A stretch of 64,000 nt of DNA from Oxytricha trifallax (taxonomy: Eukaryota > Ciliophora > Spirotrichea > Sporadotrichida > Oxytrichidae). The stretch covers positions 62,001 through 126,000 of the forward strand of contig ARYC01000233.1 of the NCBI GenBank assembly GCA_000711775.1, written 5' to 3'. Below the pieces are notes generated by a model. It made no database searches. It was not told the origin of the DNA and saw nothing but the letters and a program-made list of their open reading frames with translations. Positions 33,850 to 46,375 of the stretch are shown one piece after another. The position numbers and the translations under genes are program-made. The first letter of the stretch is position 1, and each line of letters starts with the position of its first letter.

Positions 33850-34610
33850 TCATTTTTGAGTTTGTTATTTTTGGGAGTGTTCTTCGCTACCTCCTGTGCT
33901 AGCTAGACCCTTCTTTGATTTTTCCTTCATCTTCCTTTTAGCTTCCTTATAAATTTTTACCAAAAACATGGGAAACCAATAAATAGAGATTCTTAGAAAG
34001 TCAATAGAGTAAATTACTATCAAGTTTACTTCTATTTATTCTTCATCTTGTCTTCGCTGACTTTGCCTTTACTCTTGAACTCCTTTTTAGTCTTATCAAA
34101 TGCTTGACTGGGGTCTCTTTTAGGTCCTTTGCCCTCATCTCCAGAAGCCATAATGACATCATCCTCATCAAGTTGCTGCTATTATTTGATTTGTTTCTTG
34201 ATCTCCTTGGCCTTGTGTTAACCATTGAGTTAATGCTGCTGAGTCAACTCCCTAATCTTCTACTGCGATTTCTCTCTGTTCTCAGCCTAGATACTCTATA
34301 TTCTCTGCTGAGCCTTCTCCTTCAACTCCAATAAACTCAGAGGAGCTCCTCCCTTCTGCTTTTGATGCTATGGCTTATTTTACTGCTATTGCTATTGCTG
34401 ATTCTGTGGTTTTTGCTATTACTACTGCTATTTATTCTTGTTTTTTTGTTTGTTATTATTTTGTTTTTGGGGTCCTCCGCCTGCTGGCTCAAGCATTTCC
34501 TTGGTGATGTGACGGTAGTTCTCTGGAATGAATGTAAACACGTCGTTGAAGAAAGATAGGGCATCATCTGCTATCATGACTGTATCATTTACTAATATAA
34601 GAATATTCAT
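33850..34610 (-). CDS. SURF6/Rrp14-like nucleolar protein candidate
   Basis: Start at ATG 34610 as the simplest choice, TGA at 33850-33852. An IES with pointer ATAA (33951-34039) joins ...DKMKNK to EAKRKMKEKSKKG in frame. The N-terminal motif DALSFFNDVFTFIPENYRH resembles the short N-terminal motif of SURF6/Rrp14 ribosome-biogenesis proteins. It is followed by a Gln run encoded largely by TAA/TAG, then APLSLLELKEKAQQRIQ and a Lys-rich C-terminus. The family assignment is a guess from this pattern. An alternative first MDS (MNSNSTANQQHHNH) lies at about 34660-34699. Confidence 0.5.
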
Positions 34611-34865
34611 CACATAATGGTAAATAAAATAACATTTAAAATGATAATATATTTAATATGATTGTGGTGCTATTAATTAGCAGTACTGTTGCTATTCATT
34701 TTTATCAGTCTAAGCACTTTATTTATATTTAATACAATAAATTAACCTATTATATTTCTCACTCGCTCATTCACAAGCAATTTACACAATATCAAAATCA
34801 TAATTATATTGAACTCTGGATGATAAAACTTAATAAGATTATCAAAATAATAATTAAAGCTTAAA
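34611..34865. other. Intergenic or first-MDS region
   Basis: Contains a short minus-strand reading MNSNSTANQQHHNH (ending near 34660) that could be the true N-terminus of the gene at 33850-34610. I could not find a pointer that joins them in frame. Confidence 0.35.
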
Positions 34866-37800
34866 ATGAAAAACTTGTTAAATGTGTTTGGATAGCAAAA
34901 GAAGGAAAAATCAAAGACTAGATTTGAAGATGCTTTTGAAAAGAAGCTAGAAAAAGAATTTAATTTTTTAATTATTAATAATATTAATATGATATGGATT
35001 TTGATTCCCCCATATATAGGATAAGATTAAATATTGAAAGAAATACATCCAGCATTAACTAGTAAGCAATTCATGACAGAGCCAGATAGATATGATCGAC
35101 CAATAGTATACCCTAAATCCCCTGCGGCTAATGAATTGACTGACGACTAACCAGTTGTTAAGCTACTCAATCCAGCTTCTATGCAACATAAAAACAATCT
35201 CTAAATTAGTGGTAGTTCTATTAACTAAATTTATCTTATTGTTTAAATTAAGAGGGCTTTAGATTTATTGGTTTAATTTATCGCAATTTGCTAGTTAAAT
35301 TAACTTACTGTTACTTTTATTTGAATTAAAATAAACTAATTAGGGTAAAATGCTCTATCTGTTTAAGAGTAAGCCAGGCACAGAGATAGGTTGATATAGG
35401 AGGGAGCTTTTCGTAGATTACTTTAAGACAAGCAGATGCAAGAAAGTTTTGAGTAGAGATTAGATGAAATGGAAAAATTGCAAAAAACAATGAATTATGC
35501 TTTAATATTTAAAATATCTTTTTTTTATGATAATTAATTTATGCTCTATATGAGAAAGATTATGAGATTTTTGACAAGAGTAAAATGCACAACAAAGTTA
35601 ACAATCAAAATTTTGGCCAATATAATAAAAATTGATTATATCTAAATTAATTTAATATGAAAGTAATTTTCGATGCAGTAGACCATTTGCAACACTCAAA
35701 ATCTTTGCAATTAGAGCTGAATAAAAGAAAAGTAGAATACAGTGATTATGTAAAACAAAATATATGCTAAATCAGACCTTAATTTACTGAAGAAAATTAC
35801 AATATACTATACTAAGAAGCTGCTAATCTAAAGGCATAAATTCAAGATTTACAATAGGAAATTGGAGAAAATCAAGCTAAGGTTTTTCAATTAGAAATGC
35901 TTAATTAAAATAACAATAAAGATATTAATAGCTTGAGAGATTAACTTAGCATCAGTGAATAAGATAGAGACATATTCAGTATATTATCCATTTGCATTTA
36001 CTTTTGGTTTTGTTATTTAATTAGACAAATACATGACAATGGCAAGATCTTTTAAAACTAAGTTGACTCTGGCTAGACGGTAAAACTCAGAGCTCACTCA
36101 AATGAGAAGTTAAGAAGCATATAAATACTTTATGGATTGCTAATAGAATCTATCAGTGATTGACTAACTCAACTCTCAACTCCAATCTATGAAGTAATTT
36201 AACTAGTAATTAGATTAGCAAAACAAGAAACTATAAGTGAGTATAGATGCCATCAAAATTAAAAAGAAGCTTAAACTCAGGAAAAAGAGAGAATTTCAAG
36301 AGCAATAGATAGTTCTAGATTCTCATCTATTAAGGACTTTGCATTTCTTAATTAAAGATACTAACATAATGAGAACTACTGCTGAGTATCTGAATTTCAA
36401 AGAATATTTATAGCTTGGTGCAATCAATAGGAAATTCTACTCTTAACTAAGGGGATCTACCGGGGCGAAATCATGCATTCATTACATCAAGATTAAAGTC
36501 ATTGACAAATAACCTTCCTACACAATTTCTTACAAGTACAATTAAGGAGGTAATAATATGGGTACAAGCTAACTTGGTGGTGGAGGCATTTCAAGTCGAT
36601 TCAATAATAACAACATGTTAAGTCCAAATATGGGCAGTAAAAATTTGGAGGAAAATGAAAATTAAATGAATAACTCATATAACTCAACCAGACAGCATAA
36701 CTATTCTATTCACAGCAGCAACTCTATGGTGTCATAAGGCATGGATTTTCATTATGGTTAAAATGTTTCAAATATGGATTTACAAAAGCTTAGTAATAAT
36801 GAGAAAGTTCAAAAGTGTATGTAAAGATATGTTAACGAAGATCATAGAGTAGCGTTGAGTTGTCAAGCAGCACTTTTTAGAGCCAGCTAATTACTAATAG
36901 GGTATGCAACTATTGTTTATAATGAATCAGAAATAAAAGAACTTAAAAAGTTGCACGCTTTAGATGACTTGGATGAATACTCATTTGAAGTCCCTTAAAT
37001 TTTATTTCTATTATTGGTTAATTAAATTAATAGGTAAAAAGTTTAGTAAAACTAAGCTGAGATCTCTGACAAAGTTAAATCTTCGATTAAATCCGGTATA
37101 GGAAGTTTAATGAATATGTTCTCAACTAAAGATTAAAATACTTCTAATAGACCTTCGGTCTCTAAGAAAAATAAAGATAAAGGCTAAACTTCACTAGCGT
37201 CCTCACATATAGTAACATCTCAACATATGCTGTAAAACATGAATTCTTAATATTCAATCGACTCAACTTCTCAACCACAGACAACTCAATCGATGATAGA
37301 ATAGTAAACTCAGTTGATGAGATAATCCGGTGGTTTTTATCTTTAATTTAATTAACCAGAGGATGTCTATAAGTATCTCGTAAGAGTAGGCACTGTTTTA
37401 GTTGTTGAAAAAGATAAAATTACTTAGCTTTTCAAGAAAATACAGCAATCCTATGCTGAACTTTTCTATCACTCTCGTGTTCTTTATAGAGAAGCTAAGG
37501 ATCTAGAAATCCTCAAAGACTTCTTTAAAATGCGGATTTCTTATCTAATGCAAAAACTATAGATTTCAGAGAAAGAACGCGAAGAGCTTGAACGAAAGAT
37601 TAAGCTAGAGAGTGACCAGAAGAAAGAATATAACAAAAAAGCGAATATTATGGAGAAGCGCTGTCTTGAAGCGTAAGCTGAGCTTTTATCACATCGTCAG
37701 AAAACATATACATTTGAAGATGAAAGAAAGCGCCTGGAAAAACAAATTAGAGATGTAAGTGGGGAATATTAAGAGACTAGGGAGAGACTGGAAACTGAGA

Positions 37801-37916
37801 ATTACACCCTAAGATAAATGTATGAGAAAATTGCAGGGCAGAGAGATGTCCTAAAAAGAGCAATGCAAGAATATGAGAAATATTTAATTGGTACAATTAC
37901 TAAATAAATCAATTGA
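34866..37916 (+). CDS. Large coiled-coil protein, unrecognised
   Basis: ATG at 34866, TGA at 37914-37916. IESs with pointers AACTAA (35229-35339), TTATGCT (35502-35545), TAAT (35627-35656) and ACAT (35974-36034), each restoring frame. The AT-rich 34945-35020 may be another. The protein is mostly long charged helices: QEQARHRDRLIQEGAFRRLL, LQLELNKRKVEYSDYVKQ, LKAQIQDLQQEIGENQAKVF, LEKQIRDVSGEYQETRERLE. An Asn/Ser-rich middle includes four glycines (QLGGGGISS). Around 900 residues. Probably cytoskeletal, judged only from coiled coils. Confidence 0.75.
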
Positions 37917-38027
37917 GTGAGTCAGATAACGTGACTATTAATTTAAGATAAGATCAGTATTTACATTATTATTATTTTTTTGTATTAATTAAATAAATAA
38001 TATGGATTTATCATTGAATAAGCTATA

Positions 38028-38702
38028 ATGAGCCTAAATCTTTATGAGTTATCAGATGTGAATAAAATAAATTCCAGTATTAAGTACCTATAAATTGTAT
38101 AAATAATTTTCTAAATTCCTTTAAAAGCACAAAGATATACTTTAGCATCTAAAAATTTTCAAACTAATCTAGCTCTCTATGAAGCTAGGTTAAAATATTA
38201 TACTATACTAATCAAACAAGATTCATTTATGAGTATCGTTTAAAACATTAAGATTAGTATGTGTATGAAGGTATGTTGCTACTCTATGGAGTTAACTAGT
38301 TGATAGACAACTTGAAAACAACGAAGAATAGCGTTTGTTATTCTGCAACGCGACGAAACTCTCGATATTAAGATCGAAGTTTACTATAGAAGCAGTTTAA
38401 AGTCTTTCACATGTAAGGTTTTCATATACTATACCAAGCAGTGGCCTGTAGAAGTATCAATGAAGAAAGGTAGAGAGATTTGTAAGGTCTCACACGAATC
38501 CCTCATTTAACTTTACAGCCACATATTTAGTAGTGGGAATATATTTTATTTTAATTAATAATTATAATTCTTCAAATCATTTCTCAATTTATAGTCATCA
38601 GTACACGAGTCTAAGTTTATTCATAAATTTACAAATTAAACTTTCATTATTTTATAGATTAAGATAGTAAATAAAAATTAGTAAACTATAAAATTGTCTT
38701 GA
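38028..38702 (+). CDS. Unrecognised gene, partly resolved
   Basis: A first frame starts MSLNLYELSDVNKINSSIKY and continues with LKAQRYTLASKNFQTNLALY. A second block in another frame (about 38309-38545) reads VILQRDETLDIKIEVYYRSS, then FIYYTKQWPVEVSMKKGREI and ICKVSHESLIQLYSHIFSSG, clearly coding. The junction, around 38240-38320, must contain an IES, but no pointer gives the right frame. The stop is also uncertain: TGA 38700-38702 is the first in one frame. Convergent with the carboxypeptidase gene. Confidence 0.5.
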
Positions 38703-38710
38703 AAATATTG

Positions 38711-41700
38711 TCAACGTCTAATTGACCTGAATTGTTAGTTTTTATTGACAGTCTTAGATTTGTCTTCAATTCTAACTTTCAATTGTTCATTAAGATTATT
38801 TATATAAAAAGTAATTTTATAAAAATAAGATTAATTTGTGATACTTCTTTAGATGACTGTTATACTTCCTCTAATTGATCTTTACTCTACACATTCGAAG
38901 TGATTATTTTATTATTTTGCAATGAATTTTATATGATAATTGATGGTTATTATTGAGTAGCAAATTGCTTGTTGCTGCTATTAATCCCATTAATTGTGAA
39001 ATTAGTGTTTTAAGATATTTGCTCTGATTACTGTTTCTATATAGTGTGATTGTAGTGCAGCTGCATAGAATGATCTTGATGCTATTTAAGCTTGATTTAG
39101 GGCAATTTCACACTTATTTGACCTAGGTTGATCGACACTCTTTGTTACAGTTTGTGAGATTTAATATATACATGAGAGGGATCGATAGTTGATAAGTTTT
39201 GAGGTTAGTGTTGAAACATGTGGTTTGGAGGGATATTGAAAGAGCTTATGTTTATAGATTCCAAATTGTTCTTCTTTTATAACTTAACTACAAATAATTT
39301 TAATTAATAGAACATAGTGTTATAGTACACAACATTATTACTACTGTGATTATTTAGATTATGATAAGGAGAAGTGTCTTCACCCTAAGATGTTGAACTT
39401 ATGTTGAAGTTTTGACTATCTGGCAACAATGAAAATGGAAAATTAACAAATGAGCTCTTTTTATTCGTAATCCCATATTTGCCACTACTTTCTATAGTTT
39501 TCAAAGTCTGATTAGTGTTATTTGCAATATTATTCAAATTATTTAAATGATAGTTTTTCTGGTAATCTATACTTTTATGCTAAGCATATTTTCTTACTGG
39601 ATTGATTTCATATCTCCAGAATAATTTTCAATGCTAAAACTTACTAACTTATGCTAAGCACTATGTATAGTCTGCTTTTCATTTCTTTTATATCTGTCCT
39701 TTGTTACAAAAGAATTCTGGTCCATTTTTGAGTTGATTACTAAGAAAGAGTGGTTATTAGTATTGTTAGCGATTGTGCTTTAATTCAAATTAATAACTGG
39801 CTAGAAGGAAGCAAGTGAAGGGTTTTGGTCAAGTTTTGCCTAGGTAAAGGGAGACACAACACCCACTTCTTACTGCTTGCCTCTTTGGAAGCCTGGTTGG
39901 CGAACTGCACTCTTTCTTTTTATTGGGATGATTCTATCTGCTAATGTTCCATTATTAATAAAAAAAACTAATAATTAGAATTATGACAAAGTTATAAAGA
40001 TATTCAATAATTTTAATGTATTTTATTAAGAATTGATTACTTGTTTTTTATTCAAAAAAGTAAGTACTTTTAATTTAAATTTTAATTCATATTTTTTTAT
40101 TGAAATATATTAAAGCTACTTTAATTGGGCTTTTTAATTAGTTACAAAATAGTGAATTTGTTAATTTATCGTTTAAATACTTTAAAAAAATCTCTTCAAA
40201 AATAAATATTTATTTCCTTAATATTAAAGTTAGATTATACTCCACCTCCCATTTCAGATTTCCTATTTTATTTTTAGAATTTGGTGGGTGAACTGTCTTC
40301 TTAGTAATTTATAATGCTTATATTTGGACTTGTATCATATAATTCAATAATTTCTTGCTATTGCTGATTGCTATCTAAATCCCTATATCTCTTGCTTATA
40401 TCGCTCTATAATCTTGAATCATAAGTGTGCGAATCTAAAGCACTATCTTTGCCTTCGATTAATGACGGAAGTCTGTCTGAACTTAGAATGTTTTAATTAT
40501 CGTTTCTTACACTATGATCTCTTTATTCGATAAGTTTCTTAATCTTTTAAGAGTTAACTATTAAGGATTTTTGTCCTATTTTCCTTCTGAATGATTCTAC
40601 TTTATCTTAATTTGCAATAAGGGAGATACTTTAAGCTTGAGAACTTAATTAATTTTGATTCTTAGATCGGTTGACACCTTTTAACGGGGATTCCCTAGAC
40701 TAGGAGGTGTTATTTTACTAAGCTTACTAGATTTATTAAGTTCTTCTCTTCAAAGGACTTTGAGAAGTGGTCTGCTCTCTTAAATTTACTTTATCGTTTT
40801 AAGTTTAGGGTTAAGATGGTGTTATCAGAACTTCTTGATTATTCAATTGAGATCTCTCCTTTGTAGGAGACTTCTCAGTAGTCATATTATTTTAATTGAA
40901 CTTACGTTTTCTTGCTTGGTTCATGATTTAGTTGACCTACTTTCTTACTTGCAGGGGGTTCATAAAATGATATAAAGATCTGCAAAAATCAAAGCCAACT
41001 TAACAAAGTACTCTTGGAGTAAAAAATACTTAAGGCTTGCTCTATCCTTCATGGTGTATTGTATCGCCTCCTTTTTTACAAAGCATTTGATATATTGGGT
41101 CATCTTTGATTGTAGGCTCTAAGAAAGACTTTTCATGAGCTTGTTAAATTAATTAGGAAGTATCCTTTTCTTCCTCACCATCAAATTGATCATAATCTTC
41201 ATCATCATCTAACTATGCAGGCTCTTCAGGCTCTGTACCAAAGAAACTTGCCTCCATTTAGCTAAAATAGGATATTTTTGGTAAATTAATTAACTTAATC
41301 AAATTTAACACATTTCTTTTATTTATTTTATTTTTATTATATTTTTAGGTACTCTACCGCATTTGACCTGTTTTGCGGTAGAGTACCTTAAATATATTAA
41401 TTTCAAAAATATTTAAATATTAAGTTTTAAAATATATATGAAATACTGTTTGTAGAAAAAGTAATTTGTAATATAATTATTATTAATTAAAAATTATTGA
41501 TTAAAATTGAAGCATTCAAAATATTTAATCTTGAAATAAAGTTGGTATATAGAGCAACATTCACAGTTTATTCAAATTATTTATATTTATTCTTTATACA
41601 AATTACTTTTTCTACAAACAGTATTTCATATATATTTTAAAACTTAATATTTAAATATTTTTGAAATTAATATATTTAAGGTACTCTACCGCAAAACAGG

Positions 41701-44244
41701 TCAAATGCGGTAGAGTACCTAAAAATATAATAAAAATAAAATAAATAAAAGAAATGTGTTAAAGTTGATTAAGTTAATTAATTTACCAAAAATATCCTAT
41801 TTTAGCTAATTGTATAACTATTTACAATATTAAGTTCTTTAAATAGAACGACTCTAGCTGTTGATTCCTTTTCTTTTTCTAGAGCAAATTTACAATCCTT
41901 CAAAGAAAATGCATCAATCCTATCGTTTAGTATCGAGGGGAGAACTTTATCTTAAATAATAAACTTATAGTTAAGAAAGTTTAAAACTTTTATCAAAGCA
42001 TTTTATCTAGAATCTAGAGATACTTCTGGATATGCACAAGCATACATGAACACGTTATATTTCCTTGAATGACCATGAATATCTGTGAATAAATCAATGG
42101 TTCTATCAAGATCAAGCATCTTAATTATTTATTTCGTATAGTGGATCGTAGGATGCAAAATTTTAGAAGGATTAGTCCATCTTCTATTTAAATCAACTCC
42201 AAGTAAAGAACATCTATAGTTACCATATATTACTCCATCTGGATTGAGCATGGGAACTATTTTGAAAATATAGTTAGCTCTAAGTACTTTGGCTTCTTTT
42301 GAGTTACTTGTCAAAAACTTAATAATGCCTTCCATTATGAAAGAAGAATTTGACTCACCAGGATGTACTCTTGCAGTTAAGACAATAGCTCGCTTCTTTT
42401 TATGATCATTTAGATATTAATTCATGTGTGGATTGAAAGTGTACTCATTTATTGAAAGTAGGTTCTAGCTTTGGCTTGCCAGTAGATTTTAAGTTTGTGA
42501 ATCATGCTAATCTGGGTCTTAAGTATTTGGTAGATCCTTTATTTAAGCTTAACTTGACCTAGCTTGATAGCTGTTATTATTTGCCAAAGAGGCATCTCTA
42601 GCTTTTTATCTTGCTTCATAAATTTCCAACTTTTTCTTCAACATTGCTCTTGCTGCATCAGATTTTTTTAAAAGATGCTGTTCGTCTTCTGATGTTAGAT
42701 AAGTTCTCATATTCTATGTGATTGTCAATATTAAGATAATATTGATTAAAAACTAATATGTAACAAGGATTTCCTCCTAAAGTATTGCACAAATTGTCGA
42801 CCCTCATTATAGAATTTATCTTTGGCAATTGCATAACAGTAGCTAGAGTGTGTTTCAAATCTCTATGTGTATATGGATAAAAATGACTAAAGAAAACTAT
42901 GTCATCATCATACTCAAATGTGTATTAAAAACTGAGAGAATAATGAACTCTAGTTTTTTATTCTACTTCTTCATTTTCATCCAAACTTTCATCGTCATCT
43001 ACCATATCTAACTATAAATGTAATTTTAATCATTATTAAGTATTACCTCTTTTGTAGGAATATAAGTAGTGTTGAACTTATTTCGTGTGTATTTTATATT
43101 AAATCCACTTCTATGCCATCCTATTCGCATGTTTTCAAACTTCTTCTTTGAAAAAGTGCAAATCTACATACCTTTATTATACAATGAGTCAACTTTAATC
43201 AAATTTATGATGTTTATCCTTATTGTTTAGCCACGCTTTCTTCCCATACATGAAAAATAGTACCATTAAGAATGACTCTAGGAATTTGTATCAAAGTCTA
43301 AGTATAACACATACTCTTATTCAGTTTATCTTATAGCTTACTACAAATTACCACTATCAAATCTTGAATTGAATAGTATAACTGATTCAGAGTCAGGAAC
43401 ATATAAATCGTACTCAGGGTTTAATACTTTACGTTTAGGAAAAGTTGGAAGCTTTTGGAATATTTTAGCTTCATGTTTTGAACAGTTTTCTAATTAAACA
43501 TTTGGAGCAAGCTTTTTCACATTTTTGAGTTAATTAGTTTTTGGTTCATCAATAATAGTATAGAGGGAGGTTTTATAGAATTCATCAATTCTTTGCTAAT
43601 TTAAGCTTTACTGATTCTTACTTTTTTAAACTTTAATTTCTGCTTTGCAATCATAAACTTATAATCCAAGTCTGTGATATGTGAGTTATTGTTCACTCTA
43701 AGAATCAATATGTTACCTAATATTCAAATGTAAATATACATTAGTAAACTTACGAATGAGTGTAGAATCTCTGTTTAGTCTAATTTAGCTTTCTTTAATT
43801 GGTAATCATAACTTTTTACAATAATTCAATATCCTCGTCTTCCTACATCTACTATTCAAACTCCTTCTACTCATCCTCAAATATTTCAGATTAATCTTGC
43901 TTCTATTTTTAACTCTCCACATCTTTCATTTCTTAATTCAAAAAGTCATTCTCATCGAACTATATAGTGGATCTGTGTTCTAAATTTATAACCATCTCAT
44001 TTTTAGGTGTCAATACCGCTAAATTGACTTAATCTTCCTCTGTATAATTAATGTGATTTGAAGATTTTTCATCAAAAGTCGACATTGGAAGCAGTAAATC
44101 ATTCTTAAAGTTATTATTAATAATTATTTTCTTAATTTATCTATCTGGAGAAGTTGAGAGAGACCCCTGTTTTTTATGTTAATGCATCTGCAAAAATGTT
44201 GAATTATTTGTAGGAAGCTTTTTATGAGTTTATTAGGGATTCAT
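38711..44244 (-). CDS. Cytosolic carboxypeptidase (CCP/AGBL, M14 family) with long Gln/Asn-rich tail
   Basis: Zinc carboxypeptidase of the tubulin-deglutamylase type, which removes C-terminal or side-chain glutamates. ATG at 44244 or 44187, TGA 38711-38713. N-terminal CCP domain: [40 protein letters not shown]. Catalytic domain: [10 protein letters not shown] (zinc His and Glu), [32 protein letters not shown] (zinc His), NSYT/MEASFFG (catalytic Glu). Introns 43717-43753 and 43012-43046. IES pointers: AATAT (42732-42759, needed to reach CYILTITQN and LTSEDEQ), ATT at the 550-nt palindrome (41259-41808), TATTAA (39959-40227), TAAGATTA (38809-38833). After the catalytic core come about 750 Asn/Gln/Ser-rich residues, an unusually long tail. 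Confidence 0.9.
39959..40227. other. 269-nt IES in the carboxypeptidase tail
   Basis: AT-rich segment flanked by TATTAA; removal joins ...VQSNFN to [10 protein letters not shown] on the minus strand in frame. It contains no gene. Confidence 0.75.
41347..41388. repeat. Nested hairpin in left arm of palindrome
   Basis: AGGTACTCTACCGCA, 12-nt loop, TGCGGTAGAGTACCT: a perfect 15-bp stem, markedly more GC-rich than its surroundings. Confidence 0.92.
41679..41720. repeat. Nested hairpin in right arm of palindrome
   Basis: Mirror copy of the hairpin at 41347-41388, with the same 15-bp stem and the reverse-complement loop. Confidence 0.92.
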
Positions 44245-44259
44245 TAAGGGGTTTTGGGG
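44241..44259. repeat. 19-nt match to a TBE terminus at the carboxypeptidase start
   Basis: TCATTAAGGGGTTTTGGGG is identical to the end of the outer TBE (for example 11111-11129) but lacks the outermost TTTTG. On the gene's strand it reads CCCCAAAACCCCTTAATGA and contains the possible start codon ATG (44244). Either a TBE relic or a coincidence with C4A4-type sequence. Confidence 0.6.
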
Positions 44260-44458
44260 AATTGTGGGGTCCTTAATGTTATTAAATTAAGATTATTTCA
44301 TTTTATTTCCTCTTCTAAATAATTTTTACTATAATCAAAGAATATTGGTTATCTTGATCTCTCGTAGTGATTCATGTTAAACTAATGGAGGTTACAAGTA
44401 TTTTGATTGAAAATAAAAATATAACTAATTTTAATTAATAATCTATAATTTTTAGAAA

Positions 44459-46214
44459 ATGTAGTAGTAATAGTACAACTAATTCTTAAACTAATAATAA
44501 TTCAACTATGGAGGAGCTACTAATTAAGGTAAGAACTTCACTTTTAGAAAATATAATATTGCTTAAATAAGAATGCATTAAATTATTAACAATTGAGTAA
44601 ATAAGTAACAAATATCTGTTTAATCATAAATAAGGGAGGGGATTTTATTTATTTTTATTAAACATATAAAATTATAAATAATATCTTAATTATTCCCTTT
44701 TTAATTTCTACTCTTGTAATAACCATTTTAATTTAGCCCAAATAACCTAGAATCAAACTTAATTAGCAGCAAATCAAAAAATAAAAGCCTAAAATGCAAT
44801 CTCTTGAAGACCAAGTGCAGGGTGAAGTGAGAGAAAGAACTCATTTGATTTAACTATACTCTGATCACCCAGATGAAGGCCCCAGATTAATATCATAATA
44901 CCATCCCTAGGGAACACCTATCATTGTTCTCATAGATGCTCCTTCTAGTTGCTACTGTAAGCTTATAACATTTATTACTTTTCAGTTCAGATTCTTCAGA
45001 AATATTTTCAATTTTATTATAATTTGCCTCACGGTATCGTCTCACTTGAATAAAAATGGGGAAAGTCTACTGGTATGATGACTCCAGGCTGGCATTGCTG
45101 CTACTGCTCTCACAAAAGAGTAGCTGCCATGATAACAAAAAACACAATTTAATTCAATACTCCAGTAAGAAATAATATCCTAACGCTTATAATTCATCTT
45201 TTCTTATTTTTTAGGTAAAAAGTTGCCCAACAAAAGACAACGTGAGAGTTACAGTTGATGTGAGTATTTACTTTCACATTGGTAAAGATGAAACTAGAGA
45301 GCAGGATTGCCAGATGTTCATGTACTATTTAGGTGCAAACAAACTTGAAGAGTTATTGATTTAAGAATGTGAAGAAAATGTTAGAAACTATATGAGAAAA
45401 GTTAAGGTTAACTAAGTGAGAGACTTGAAATCTGAAGTCACAATGGAACTAGTTAGCGATCTTAATTTGAGATTTAACAAGTACGGAGTGTATGTCGAAT
45501 CCAGTACAATTCCAAACGTTATTATACCCAAAGATTTGAGAATCGCACTACAATAAGCTACAACTTATGATGTCTTCCTTCAAAATCAAGTCAAAATTCA
45601 AGGTAAAAAAATTGTTTTAAGTTTAACCTTATTAAATAGAAAACTTAAGATTGAAGATGCAAAATGAAGAGAACAAGACTTTGTTGATCTTAAAAAGAGA
45701 AAATTAAAAGAAACTTCTCGAACTAAATAACTAACTAGTCATGGAGGAAATTTATTTATAGAAGTTTAAAGTTTAATGCGAAACAGAGCAACAATAGAAG
45801 ATAATCTAGGCTAATCAGATTTAATCAATCAAAATTATTTAAGCTTAAGCTATTAAAGAGCAAGCTGAGAAGAGAGCAAAGAAGTAAGCAGAGCAAATGA
45901 TAGCTGAGGCCTTAGCTTATTCAGAAGCAAAAAAGATTGAAGCTACTGCGAAGGGTATTAATATGGCCTCATCAGCTAAGGCAAGATATGAATACGCAAG
46001 AATAAGATAAGTTGGTGTAGGTGCTGAGGCAGACGCCGAAGGCCAACAATCGCAAAATCTTTAGAATAAGCGTTAACATGAGGAGAAGATGTCTTCAATT
46101 AGTAATATGGCTAAGATGATGAGAGAAAACAATATTGTTATTGGTGGGAAAACTGCTGATGAGTTACTCTCATATTTTAAGGACACCTAAGATATAATTG
46201 AGAAAAATATCTGA
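44459..46214 (+). CDS. SPFH (band 7) protein, second paralogue, unscrambled
   Basis: Starts with a Gln-rich leader (MQQQQYNQFLNQQQ) at 44459; TGA 46212-46214. Introns 44529-44736 (phase not fully consistent; an IES may overlap), 44957-44985 (29 nt), 45165-45214 and 45603-45639. The body is an SPFH domain: SCPTKDNVRVTVDVSIYFHI, YGVYVESSTIPNVIIPKDL. A coiled-coil C-terminus rich in Lys, Glu and Ala follows (AIKEQAEKRAKKQAEQMIAE). The C-terminal tail ends DELLSYFKDTQDIIEKNI. A Cys-rich segment HCCYCSH precedes the SPFH core. No N-terminal membrane helix is seen, unlike the scrambled paralogue. Scaffold function is inferred from the family. Confidence 0.85.
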
Positions 46215-46375
46215 TTCTCATTATCATTTAAGTTAAAATAATTTTTTATCAACTCAAAAAATTGATTAAAAATGTAAAACAAATCTGTAATATTTTAATG
46301 ATTTAAATTATATATAAAAGTATTTATTCTTGATAAAAAAATAAGATTACCACAATCTAACTCTATCAAATTATT

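Larger units (their letters stand above)
41259..41808. repeat. 550-nt near-perfect palindrome inserted in the carboxypeptidase gene
   Basis: Arms 41259-41470 and 41597-41808 (212 nt each) are reverse complements with one mismatch seen (AATCAAATTTAAC versus AATCAACTTTAAC), around a 126-nt spacer. Ends read TAGCTAAAATAGG and are flanked on both sides by ATT (41256-41258 and 41809-41811), AAT on the coding strand, an ANT-type target like that of TBEs. Removing the element plus one ATT fuses NSYT directly to MEASFFG, the expected carboxypeptidase sequence. No reading frame inside. A MITE-like or fold-back IES. Confidence 0.93.

Noticed and set aside
34104-34567. Leu-rich plus-strand reading frames here as membrane proteins
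   Set aside because: They are the antisense of polyglutamine and Lys-rich codons of the minus-strand gene at 33850-34610.
38240-38340. Pointer AAAACA to join the two parts of the gene at 38028-38702
   Set aside because: It joins the parts in the wrong frame, so the junction is left unresolved.
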